Of a stretch of 64,000 bases of DNA, positions 16,064-23,914 are shown in pieces. The stretch is from positions 1-64,000 of the forward strand of contig CAYLYH010000005.1 in the NCBI GenBank assembly GCA_964388155.1, given 5' to 3'. The notes under the pieces were generated by a model. That model made no database searches. It saw only the letters and a list, made by a program, of their open reading frames with translations, and was not told the origin of the DNA. The stretch's first letter is position 1; every line of letters begins with the position of its first letter. Source of the stretch: JACNKV01 sp964388155 (GTDB taxonomy: Bacteria; Fidelibacterota; Marinisomatia; Marinisomatales; JACNKV01). Both the position numbers and the translations under genes were made by a program.

Positions 16064-17932
16064 CTATTGCCGGCTTATCTCTTGAATCGCCTTTTTAATT
16101 CCGCCCGAATCCAGTCCTAACTCTTTTAGTAATTGCTCGCGTGATCCATGCGTAACCCAATCATCCGGAAGTCCCATTCTTGTGATCTGACCATTAAAAC
16201 CCTTGTCCGTCATCCATGCTGAAACACCATCGCCAAATCCACCGGCAATGGTTCCTTCTTCGATGGTGATAATTTTGTTGAATCGTTTATACACGGATTC
16301 AAGTACTGCCTCATCCATTGGTTTAATGAATCGGCAGTTCACAACTTCACAGGATGTGCCTGCACGCTCAAGATAATCGGCAGCGTCGAGGGCATCATAG
16401 ACCTGCGTTCCCAACGCAAGGATGGCGATGTCATTTCCTTTTTTCAGCACTTCCCAACTTCCGATGGGCAGTAATTCTGCTTGTCCGTGAGCATCAAACT
16501 CTTTGGAACATCCCTTGGGATAGCGAATGGCAAACGGAATATTAGGCTGGTTCAATGCCGTATACATTAAGTGTCTTAGTTCGTTTCCGTTTCTTGGAGC
16601 CGCCACAATAATATTTTGAATACAGCGCAGATATGAAATATCCAATGCCCCGTGATGAGTAGGACCATCTTCGCCGACAACTCCAGAGCGATCAAGACAA
16701 AATATGACCGGCAGGTCTTGAAGGGAAACATCATGAACAATGTGATCAAAAGCACGTTGGAGAAACGAGGAATAAATCGCCACAATTGGACGGATTCCTT
16801 CAGTCGCAAGCCCGGCCGAAAATGTAACGGCATGACCTTCGGCAATCCCGACATCGTAAAACCGATCGTGAAATTCTCTGTCATATTCCACCAACCCCGT
16901 TCCTTCTCTCATTGCAGCCGAAACACAAACAGTATCTTTTCGATTACGCGCGATTTCAGATACGATTGACCCAAACGCATCTTGGAAAGCCAGAGCCAAA
17001 GGAGGTTTATCGGATTTTTTTCCGTCACCACTGATACCATGGAAAGCGATCGGATCAACCTCTGCCACCTTCATCCCTTTCCCTTTTTTCGTAATAACGT
17101 GAAGAAGAACGGGTGTTTTAATTCTTTTAATATTGTCGAAAGTGCGAATCAACTCTTGCAAATTATGACCATCAATCGGACCAAAATAACGTAGCCCAAG
17201 CTCATCAAATACGATTCCCGGTGACACAAGATTCTTAAGACTCTCTTCCAACTTTCTCAATCCTACTCGTGCCACTTTTTTCCCAAACGGAAGCGAACCT
17301 GTGAAATTCCATATTTCATCGCGAATTCTGTTGTAAATAGGATTTGTAACTATCCTGTTAAGATGAGTGCTAAACGACCCGACATTTGGGCTGATGGACA
17401 TATCATTATCATTCAGAATCACCAGCAATTGTTTACGAAGATGCCCGGCATTATTAATTGCTTCATAAGCAAGACCGCCTGTCATAGATCCGTCACCGAT
17501 GATACTCACAACTTTAAAATTCTCGCTTTTATGATCTCTGGCGCATGCAATTCCCAACGCAGCAGAAATGGAAGTAGATGCGTGTCCGGCACCAAATGAA
17601 TCGTATTCACTTTCTGAGCGTTTTAGAAATCCGCTCAATCCGCCATACTGGCGAATCGTTTTTAGTGTTTCATATCGACCGGTTAATACTTTGTGAGCGT
17701 AAGCTTGATGTCCGACATCCCAAACCAGTTTATCGTTTGGAGTGTCGTAGACATAATGAAGTGCCACCGTCAGCTCAATTGCCCCCAGGGTTGATGCCAA
17801 ATGTCCGCCAACTTCCACAATCGTCGGAATAATAAATTCTCGAAGTTCCTCAACAACTTGTTGCAATTCTTCGATGGATAGATTCTTGAGATCTTCTGGT
17901 GATTTAATTTTTGGTAATAATTTTTCAGACAT
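16064..17932 (-). CDS. dxs: 1-deoxy-D-xylulose-5-phosphate synthase
   Basis: Dxs makes DXP from pyruvate and glyceraldehyde 3-phosphate, the first step of the MEP isoprenoid pathway. The ThDP motif is GDGSMTGG (146-153) with NDNDMSIS following (about 174-181). The transketolase pyrimidine domain holds IPFAIRYPKG and the C-terminal domain IEEGTIAGGFGDG. Length (622 aa) is standard. The start lies 6 bp after the pdxT stop. Isoprenoid output also feeds the menaquinone side chain, and ispH of the same pathway lies three genes upstream. Confidence 0.96.
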   Translation of the reverse strand: MSEKLLPKIKSPEDLKNLSIEELQQVVEELREFIIPTIVEVGGHLASTLGAIELTVALHYVYDTPNDKLVWDVGHQAYAHKVLTGRYETLKTIRQYGGLSGFLKRSESEYDSFGAGHASTSISAALGIACARDHKSENFKVVSIIGDGSMTGGLAYEAINNAGHLRKQLLVILNDNDMSISPNVGSFSTHLNRIVTNPIYNRIRDEIWNFTGSLPFGKKVARVGLRKLEESLKNLVSPGIVFDELGLRYFGPIDGHNLQELIRTFDNIKRIKTPVLLHVITKKGKGMKVAEVDPIAFHGISGDGKKSDKPPLALAFQDAFGSIVSEIARNRKDTVCVSAAMREGTGLVEYDREFHDRFYDVGIAEGHAVTFSAGLATEGIRPIVAIYSSFLQRAFDHIVHDVSLQDLPVIFCLDRSGVVGEDGPTHHGALDISYLRCIQNIIVAAPRNGNELRHLMYTALNQPNIPFAIRYPKGCSKEFDAHGQAELLPIGSWEVLKKGNDIAILALGTQVYDALDAADYLERAGTSCEVVNCRFIKPMDEAVLESVYKRFNKIITIEEGTIAGGFGDGVSAWMTDKGFNGQITRMGLPDDWVTHGSREQLLKELGLDSGGIKKAIQEISRQ

Positions 17933-17938
17933 GTTTTA

Positions 17939-18499
17939 TTATTGGTGATTTGTTATTAGTTCATGAAAAATCGTTTCGCCAGCCAATTCCGGGTGAAAAG
18001 AAAGTCCAATATGTTTACCTTCTTTTACAGCGACAGGTTCACCATTGTATTCTGCTAATATTTCTACAGAGTCCGCAATATCGCTTATTTTTGGTGCCCT
18101 GATAAATGTGCCATTGACCTTCTGTTCTCTTTTATCTGTTGTAACGTTAATTATTTCAGAAAAAGAATGAATCTGTCTGCCAAATCCATTTCTGTTGATA
18201 GAGACATTCAGAAGCCCCAACGGTTTCACTCGTGGATCTTCAACCTTCCTGGCCATAAGAATCAGCCCTGCACACGTTCCAAGCACCGGAAAAGACTCAG
18301 CAAAATCAGTCAATGGCATATAAAATTCCATTCGTTTCATAAGATTGGTCATCGTCGAAGATTCACCGCCGGGGATAATCAACCCTTCTACTCCGTCCAA
18401 CTCAGAAGGATAACGAATCACAGTAGACTCAACGCCTAGCGTATCAAGAACTTTGCGATGTGATTCCACATCACCTTGTAATCCTAGAATACCAATCAT
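17939..18499 (-). CDS. pdxT: Pyridoxal 5'-phosphate synthase glutaminase subunit
   Basis: PdxT hydrolyses glutamine and passes ammonia to PdxS for PLP synthesis. The class I amidotransferase triad is visible: Cys76 in LGTCAGL, His169 and Glu171 in FHPELAGE. The oxyanion segment PGGESSTM spans about 43-50. Length (186 aa) is normal. The last residues (HELITNHQ) coincide with a TTATTAG-type repeat in the spacer. It follows pdxS by 69 bp, and that spacer carries heptamer and hexamer repeats. Confidence 0.95.
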   Translation of the reverse strand: MIGILGLQGDVESHRKVLDTLGVESTVIRYPSELDGVEGLIIPGGESSTMTNLMKRMEFYMPLTDFAESFPVLGTCAGLILMARKVEDPRVKPLGLLNVSINRNGFGRQIHSFSEIINVTTDKREQKVNGTFIRAPKISDIADSVEILAEYNGEPVAVKEGKHIGLSFHPELAGETIFHELITNHQ

Positions 18500-18500
18500 A

Positions 18501-18566
18501 GTGGGTTAGAGTGTTAGGGTGTTCAAGTGTATCAGTTCCTAAACCTTAGCCTTAACCATATCCTCA
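18501..18566. repeat. Heptamer and hexamer arrays between pdxS and pdxT
   Basis: Positions 18501-18531 contain GTTAGAGTGTTAGGGTGTTC, a degenerate GTGTTAR heptamer run. Positions 18540-18556 contain AAACCTTAGCCTTAACC, related to the hexamer array in front of nqrE. The two repeat types sit side by side in one 69-bp spacer. Confidence 0.6.
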
Positions 18567-18568
18567 AA

Positions 18569-19450
18569 TCACCATCCGCGTTCTTGTAGGCGTTCACCTT
18601 CCGGTATTTCGGACATATCTAAACCCCTCATAGCTTCTTTCAATTCAGAGGATATTTCAGCAAGTTTTTTCGGATCATCATAGTACGTAGTTGCCTCTAC
18701 AATTGCTTTCGCTCTTACGGCTGGGTCTTCACTCATAAAAATTCCTGACCCGACAAACACAGTTTCTGCACCAAGCTGCATCATCAGAGATGCATCTGCA
18801 GGAGTGGCAATTCCGCCAGCGGCAAAATTTGGCACCGGAAGTTTTCCAGCCTTTGCTACCTGTTCGACAAGTGCAAATGGCGCGCCCATTTCTTTTGCTA
18901 CCGCCATGAGTTCATCCTGAGATTTGATTGTCAATTCTTTCATTTGGGTTTGTATCGTTCTCATGTGACGAACCGCTTCCACGATATTTCCACTGCCAGC
19001 TTCACCTTTGGTTCGAATCAACGCAGCACCTTCACCGATCCGACGGAGGGCTTCCCCTAAATTTCTGGCTCCACAGACAAAGGGAGCTTTGAACTCATAT
19101 TTCCAAATATGGTTTGCTTCATCTGCCGGAGTCAGGACTTCACTTTCATCAATGAAGTCTACTTCTAATGCTTCTAATATTTGTGCTTCGGCAAAGTGCC
19201 CGATACGGCATTTTGCCATCACCGGGATAGACACCATCTTTTGTGTCTTTTTTATCATTGTCGGATTGCTCATCCGGGCGATGCCTCCATCCTTGCGAAT
19301 GAGAGCCGGAATTCGTTCCAGTGCCATAACAGCCACCGCTCCGGCATCTTCTGCAATTTTGGCTTGATCGGCGTTCATTACATCCATGATTACGCCACCT
19401 TTCAGCATCTCTGCCAATCCTATTTTTACTTTCATACTTTCTTTATTCAT
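18569..19450 (-). CDS. pdxS: Pyridoxal 5'-phosphate synthase lyase subunit
   Basis: PdxS assembles PLP from ribose 5-phosphate, glyceraldehyde 3-phosphate and PdxT-derived ammonia. The (beta/alpha)8 protein starts MNKESMKVKIGLAEMLKGGV and shows the catalytic-lysine regions VMALERIPA, MAKCRIGHFAEAQ and LIRTKGEAGSGN. I chose the ATG at 19448-19450 (293 aa) because AGAGGA lies 8 bp upstream and the length then matches the family. A longer frame to 19480 would add 10 unsupported residues. The start overlaps the ispH stop by 8 bp, so coupled translation is likely. Confidence 0.96.
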   Translation of the reverse strand: MNKESMKVKIGLAEMLKGGVIMDVMNADQAKIAEDAGAVAVMALERIPALIRKDGGIARMSNPTMIKKTQKMVSIPVMAKCRIGHFAEAQILEALEVDFIDESEVLTPADEANHIWKYEFKAPFVCGARNLGEALRRIGEGAALIRTKGEAGSGNIVEAVRHMRTIQTQMKELTIKSQDELMAVAKEMGAPFALVEQVAKAGKLPVPNFAAGGIATPADASLMMQLGAETVFVGSGIFMSEDPAVRAKAIVEATTYYDDPKKLAEISSELKEAMRGLDMSEIPEGERLQERGW

Positions 19451-20306
19451 GCAAAATATCCTCTTTTTTAACATGTCCAATTTCTTGGATTTTATTGATA
19501 ACGTTCTCTATGACATTATCCGGTGTCGAGGCACCGGCGGAAATGCCAACTAAATCTTCTTTATTAAACCAATCCTCGTTAATATCACCTTCATATGTGA
19601 CTTGATAAGACCGTTCGTTTCTCTGTTTAGATAGTTGGAGGAGCCTTTTTGAATTTGCGCTGGTAAACGATCCGATTACCAACATAATGTCGCTTTCTTC
19701 TGCTAATGTTTTAATTTGTTCATGGTTCCGTCTCGTCGGATAACAAATCGTATTAACAAACCGCAAATCAAATACTTTTGTCATAAGAATATTTATGATT
19801 CCTTGAACATTCTCAATCATCTGGGTAGATTGCGTAACAACTCCGGCTCGTCTTATTTTAGACAACTTGCTAGCTTCTTCGGAGGTGGAAACAATGATAG
19901 CTTCCTCAACTTGACTGGCGATCCCAATAACTTCATCGTGACCGTGATCTCCAATAATGATAATTTTACGATCATCTCTCTCCAGCCGTTTGACCTGGCG
20001 ATGGATTTCCGTAACCAAAGGACAGGTGGCATCTACAATGTTCATACCCTTGTCCCATGCTTTTTGCCACACCTTTGGTTTGGTACCATGCGCACGAAAC
20101 ATGATGGGTTTATCGGCAGGAACTTCATCAAGCGAATGAACTACACACGCGCCGGATTCTTCCAGCTCCTTTACTACATTTTCATTGTGAACTATATGAC
20201 CTAACATGTACACTTCACCGTGCTCATCTGCTGTTTTTTTTGCCAGTTTCACGGCTTCTCTAACTCCGAAACAGTATCCGGCATCTTTAGCAACTTTAAT
20301 AACCAT
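19443..20306 (-). CDS. ispH: 4-hydroxy-3-methylbut-2-enyl diphosphate reductase
   Basis: IspH is the last MEP-pathway enzyme and forms IPP and DMAPP with a 4Fe-4S cluster. The N-terminal DAGYCFGVREAV places the first cluster Cys at residue 12. The second lies in VDATCPLVTE and the third in FVNTICYPTRRNHEQ. The catalytic segment ISAGASTPDNVI is near the C terminus. Length (287 aa) is normal. It is directly joined to nrnA upstream and pdxS downstream. Confidence 0.96.
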   Translation of the reverse strand: MVIKVAKDAGYCFGVREAVKLAKKTADEHGEVYMLGHIVHNENVVKELEESGACVVHSLDEVPADKPIMFRAHGTKPKVWQKAWDKGMNIVDATCPLVTEIHRQVKRLERDDRKIIIIGDHGHDEVIGIASQVEEAIIVSTSEEASKLSKIRRAGVVTQSTQMIENVQGIINILMTKVFDLRFVNTICYPTRRNHEQIKTLAEESDIMLVIGSFTSANSKRLLQLSKQRNERSYQVTYEGDINEDWFNKEDLVGISAGASTPDNVIENVINKIQEIGHVKKEDILHE

Positions 20307-21313
20307 TACTTTGAGCTTTTCTGGGAATCCATCGATTCCATTGTCGCAGCTAACACTTTTTCAATTACTTCATTTAGTTTGCCTTCAACTACCGTTCCGG
20401 CAGCCATATCATGCCCGCCACCGCCTAAACTGCGAGCGGCATGTCCAATCACATATTTCCCTTTAGATCGAAAATTAACACGGCAGAATTTTTCTTCATT
20501 TTGAAAAATCATTACAGCAACTTCAACCCCGCGAATCGTACGAACAATATCAGTAAATCCATCCACATCTTCTTTATTTGCTTGAGTGGATTGTAACAAA
20601 TCTCGATCTATCACAAACCAGGCAAGCTCACCATTATTTTCATAATGTAAATTTGCTAATATTTTTCCTAATAATTCCATGCGGTTTCTTGAATGCGACT
20701 CGTAAACTTTCTTGTAAATTCCTGTATAATCAATTCCGTTTTGAATGCAATCGATCGCAATCTCGTGACATTTTACTGTTGTATTGTTATGTCGAAATGA
20801 ACCTGTGTCAGTCATGATTGCCGTATAAATTCCGTCACAGATTATCATCGGCATTTTTCCCTGATATTGATCTTTTAAATAATTATAGATCATTTCTCCG
20901 GTAGCTGCTGCTTTAATGTTAACCAAATCATAAGTGAACGGAGAATGGTTTAAATGCGGGTGATGGTCGATATTCATCGTTGGAACTTCATTAGATTTTA
21001 TAGCATCCCACAGAGCTCCAATACGTTTATAATCTCCAATATCAAGTATGATCGCAAGATCTACACCGGCTATCCATTCAGTCTGTGAGGATTTATTGTA
21101 TACTTCAAAACGCCCATCAGGATCTAAAAATTCATATTCAACGGGAAATGGCGACACGTTTATGATCCGGCATTCCTTTCCCCGTCCGCTTAAATATTCA
21201 TAAAAAGCGGTTTCACATCCCAATCCGTCCCCATCGGGATTTTCATGGGTTGTCAGCAAGATGCGCTGCGCATCCATAATTACTGAATGATATTTTGTCA
21301 AATTAATCATCAT
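20306..21313 (-). CDS. nrnA: DHH-family phosphoesterase (NrnA-type oligoribonuclease / pAp phosphatase)
   Basis: NrnA-like proteins degrade nanoRNA, pAp or cyclic-dinucleotide breakdown products with Mn2+. The DHH domain shows HENPDGDGLG (about 27-36), ILDIGDYKR, the DHHPHLNHS motif (about 117-125) and MTDTGSFRH. The DHHA1 domain ends with GGGGHDMAAG. Length (335 aa) is typical. Because cdaA is in the same genome, this protein or a paralogue might also handle pApA from c-di-AMP; that is inference. Met1 and Met2 are both possible starts. Confidence 0.88.
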   Translation of the reverse strand: MMINLTKYHSVIMDAQRILLTTHENPDGDGLGCETAFYEYLSGRGKECRIINVSPFPVEYEFLDPDGRFEVYNKSSQTEWIAGVDLAIILDIGDYKRIGALWDAIKSNEVPTMNIDHHPHLNHSPFTYDLVNIKAAATGEMIYNYLKDQYQGKMPMIICDGIYTAIMTDTGSFRHNNTTVKCHEIAIDCIQNGIDYTGIYKKVYESHSRNRMELLGKILANLHYENNGELAWFVIDRDLLQSTQANKEDVDGFTDIVRTIRGVEVAVMIFQNEEKFCRVNFRSKGKYVIGHAARSLGGGGHDMAAGTVVEGKLNEVIEKVLAATMESMDSQKSSK

Positions 21314-21430
21314 AAAAGTTTTAACGAACCTTAAATTTATCCCTTTTTCTTAAATCATACTAAATATTTGAAAATAAATCGAAATTTAGTTTACCTGATG
21401 GTCGTAGATGAAAAAAGATAAACGGAATAA

Positions 21431-21973
21431 TTATTTTCCCGTTTTATCCCATATTTCTTCCGATTGAGAATTTTTTGATCTCGCCAACACAAAAAGGAAA
21501 TCTGACAACCGGTTTAAATAACGAATCCAGCGCAACTCCTCCCCACCTTCGCGTTCTGTTAGGCGTACAACGGATCTTTCTGCGCGACGGCAGACTGCGC
21601 GGGCAACGTGAAGCCGGGATGATAATTCATCCCCGCCCGGGAGGATAAATTCCTTGAGGGGTGGCAGAGTCTTGTTCAGGGTTTCTGTCTCGTTCTCTAG
21701 GATATTTATGCGATCTTCTATAAGTAATACTTTTTCAATATTCGGGACAGCAACTTCGCCCCCAAGATTCAATATGTCGTTCTGAATATTGGTAAGTTTT
21801 TCACATACAGCATTATCATCACAAGCAATAATGGCAAGCCCAAGCACGGCATTCAGCTCGTCCAATTCTCCCAAAATCATAATCCGCGGATCGGTTTTGG
21901 AGACATTAGTACCATCACCTAGAGAGGTTTTTCCTTTGTCTCCTTTTTTCGTAGTTACTTTTGTAATGCGCAT
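21431..21973 (-). CDS. pduO: Cob(I)alamin adenosyltransferase, PduO type
   Basis: This enzyme transfers the adenosyl group of ATP to cob(I)alamin to make adenosylcobalamin. The N-terminal KVTTKKGDKGKTSLGDG (about 5-21) is the ATP-binding loop of PduO enzymes. GELDELNAVLGLA and the C-terminal CRRAERSV and RYLNRLSDFLFVLAR complete the family pattern. Length (180 aa) is normal. The start overlaps the nhaD stop by 1 bp. The likely client is the methylmalonyl-CoA mutase encoded at 14356-16017. Confidence 0.93.
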   Translation of the reverse strand: MRITKVTTKKGDKGKTSLGDGTNVSKTDPRIMILGELDELNAVLGLAIIACDDNAVCEKLTNIQNDILNLGGEVAVPNIEKVLLIEDRINILENETETLNKTLPPLKEFILPGGDELSSRLHVARAVCRRAERSVVRLTEREGGEELRWIRYLNRLSDFLFVLARSKNSQSEEIWDKTGK

Positions 21974-23412
21974 TAGAATAAAATTACGGATACTAGGATG
22001 AATATCGGAATTAAAATCGGAATCGAATATTTTAGCATATATCCGAAGAAACTTGGCATCGAAATACCGGCTTCTTCAGAGATAGATTTCACCATGAAAT
22101 TCGGGGCATTCCCTATATATGTGTTTGCTCCCATAAAGACTGCTCCGGCAGAGATCGCCAATAAGGTTGTGTACAAATCGCCCATCAGATGTTCCGCATT
22201 ACCACCCGCGGTATTGAAAAAGACCAAGTAGGTCGGAGCGTTATCCAAGAAACTGGATAAAATTCCGGTTGCCCAAAAGTACATGGCATTCACCGGATTC
22301 CCATTGGATGACACAGAGTTCACGACTCCGGACAAGGCACCTTCTGCTCCGGATTTCAGTATCGCAATCGCAGGGATGATCGTAACAAATATCCCGGCAA
22401 AAAGTTTAGCAACTTCTTGGATCGGAAACCAGGTAAACTCATTTTTCTTTCGAATCTCCATTGTTGTCATTTTCCAGCTCAGACCCGTTAACACTAAAAG
22501 CAAAGCATCACGGGCAATATTTTGTAATTCCATTTCAACATGATAAATATTAAATGAAATGTGCGGATACCAAAAGCCGCTCAACAGAACTGATGCGATT
22601 ACTCCAAGGAGTAGCAGAAAATTGGACTGCCCTTCTAAACCAAATTTTTTCTCCGACGGATCAACTACCTTTGCTGACGGTTCAGGGATGTTTTCTCTGC
22701 TGTAATAAAATGAATCTACAATGTAAAATATTACAAGCAACAGAGTGGCGACAAACAGCATCGGTGCCAGCATAGCTTTGGTGGTCCAGAAGAAAGACAC
22801 ACCTTTTAAAAAACCTAAAAATAGCGGTGGGTCGCCAAGTGGCGTAAGTGAACCGCCGATGTTCGCCACCAGAAAAATGAAGAAGACAATGACATGTACT
22901 TTGTGTTCTCGCCACATATTTGCGCGAATCAGCGGACGAATAAGAAGCATCGCCGCGCCTGTGGTTCCCATCCAGCTGGCAAGAATTGTCCCAATCAAAA
23001 TAATTCCTGTGTTCACAATCGGACTTCCAACCAGTTTACCGGTGAGTCGTATTCCGCCGGATATTGTAAATAATGCCAGCAGGAGGATAATGAACGGGAG
23101 GTACTCCAGCAGTCCGACATGAAGCAGCTCGTACAGTGTGGTTGAAAATCCTTTGGCAAAGAAAAACGGGATGATAAAGAGCATCGCCCAGAAAAATGAT
23201 AGTTTACCGAAATTGTGGTGCCAGAATGTCGGAGCAACCAACGGCATCACAGCAATGGAAAGTAAAATCCCGACAAACGGAATAATCCAATATATCGACA
23301 AATCCGCTCCGTCAACATGCGGCGCGGAGTGATGCGCTGACCCGGAGGATGCCATTATCAGTGCGGGAAGAAAGAGTATCAGAATTGAAAATAATCCTTT
23401 TCGGGTGTACAT
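21973..23412 (-). CDS. nhaD: Na+/H+ antiporter NhaD
   Basis: A 479-residue polytopic membrane protein with about 12-13 hydrophobic segments. It matches the NhaD family of the ion transporter superfamily: TTGAAMLLIRPLIRAN and NIGGSLTPLGDPPLFLGFL in the first half, FLDNAPTYLVFFN and GANTYIGNAPNFMVK in the second. These paired motifs carry the Na+ sites. It would exchange external H+ for internal Na+, fitting the Na+-pumping Nqr next to it. The N terminus begins with a probable signal-like segment. A hairpin lies just before the start (23423-23452). Confidence 0.92.
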   Translation of the reverse strand: MYTRKGLFSILILFLPALIMASSGSAHHSAPHVDGADLSIYWIIPFVGILLSIAVMPLVAPTFWHHNFGKLSFFWAMLFIIPFFFAKGFSTTLYELLHVGLLEYLPFIILLLALFTISGGIRLTGKLVGSPIVNTGIILIGTILASWMGTTGAAMLLIRPLIRANMWREHKVHVIVFFIFLVANIGGSLTPLGDPPLFLGFLKGVSFFWTTKAMLAPMLFVATLLLVIFYIVDSFYYSRENIPEPSAKVVDPSEKKFGLEGQSNFLLLLGVIASVLLSGFWYPHISFNIYHVEMELQNIARDALLLVLTGLSWKMTTMEIRKKNEFTWFPIQEVAKLFAGIFVTIIPAIAILKSGAEGALSGVVNSVSSNGNPVNAMYFWATGILSSFLDNAPTYLVFFNTAGGNAEHLMGDLYTTLLAISAGAVFMGANTYIGNAPNFMVKSISEEAGISMPSFFGYMLKYSIPILIPIFILVSVILF

Positions 23413-23422
23413 AATGTTTTTT

Positions 23423-23452
23423 ACGCCTTATTTTTCGTTTGATTTAAGGCGT
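23423..23452 (-). promoter_or_regulatory. Stem-loop in the nhaD 5' leader
   Basis: Arms ACGCCTTA (23423-23430) and TAAGGCGT (23445-23452) form a perfect 8-bp stem with a 14-nt loop. On the nhaD transcript the stem ends 10 nt before the ATG. The only AAGG ribosome-binding candidate lies inside the stem, so folding could limit translation. No U tract follows, so it is not a terminator. Confidence 0.4.
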
Positions 23453-23495
23453 GAAATTTACCGCTTTCACAGGATATATTTCGTGAATATTTATA

Positions 23496-23540
23496 CGTGT
23501 TAAAGTACTAATGTGCTAATGTATTCAAGTGTTAGAGTTC
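23496..23540. repeat. Heptamer array upstream of nhaD
   Basis: A degenerate run of GTGTTAAAGTACTAATGTGC followed by GTGTTAGAGTTC. It belongs to the GTGTTAR family seen at nine or so spacers in this window. Confidence 0.6.
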
Positions 23541-23643
23541 ACCCAAGAGATGGATGATAATTTTAAATCGCACAGAGTTATAATTACGTTTTATTTCCAA
23601 ATTACATTTTGATAGTCGTAATAAAATCTCTGTAATTTTCAGC

Positions 23644-23847
23644 ATGAATATTTTACTTGGAATCGCTGTTATCGGTATCGCCATTCTTGGGATGGCCTTA
23701 GGAGTTATTTTCGGGAACAAACCCCTGCCCGGTTCTTGCAACAGCGGACAAGGAAGCTGTGCCTGCAGCAGTGAAGAAAAAGAAGCCTGTGAAAACGAAA
23801 ACTCTGGCCAAGTCTATAAACCCAAGACTTTAAATATATCTAAGTAA
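23644..23847 (+). CDS. nqrM: Na+-NQR maturation protein NqrM (DUF539-like)
   Basis: A 67-residue protein with one membrane segment (about 3-22) followed by a short Cys-rich tail. GSC (31-33), a CAC pair (40-42) and EAC near 51 give four cysteines. That layout (membrane helix, four Cys, charged tail) fits NqrM, a small protein shown in Vibrio to be needed for Nqr assembly, probably by delivering Fe to the NqrD/NqrE site. Identification rests on this and on its place between nhaD and apbE, next to the nqr operon. It is the only gene of the block on the plus strand. No clear ribosome binding site is seen; a TATAAT at 23579-23584 could be a -10 element. Confidence 0.75.
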   Translation: MNILLGIAVIGIAILGMALGVIFGNKPLPGSCNSGQGSCACSSEEKEACENENSGQVYKPKTLNISK

Positions 23848-23848
23848 A

Positions 23849-23903
23849 TATGGAGTGAACCGACCATGTCTGTCCAATGCTATCACGGTTAGCATACTCC
23901 ATA
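23849..23903. terminator. Inverted repeat between convergent nqrM and apbE
   Basis: Outer arms TATGGAGT (23849-23856) and ACTCCATA (23896-23903) and inner arms AACCG (23858-23862) and CGGTT (23886-23890) form a long two-part hairpin. It lies exactly between the two convergent stop codons and could end transcription from both sides. There is no T tract, so termination is inferred from position. Confidence 0.45.
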
Positions 23904-23914
23904 ACACATCATAA

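Noticed and set aside
23532..23741. Minus-strand open frame opposite the 5' part of nqrM
   Set aside because: Its translation is Pro/Ile-rich without any family pattern, and it is the antisense of the clear NqrM membrane helix.
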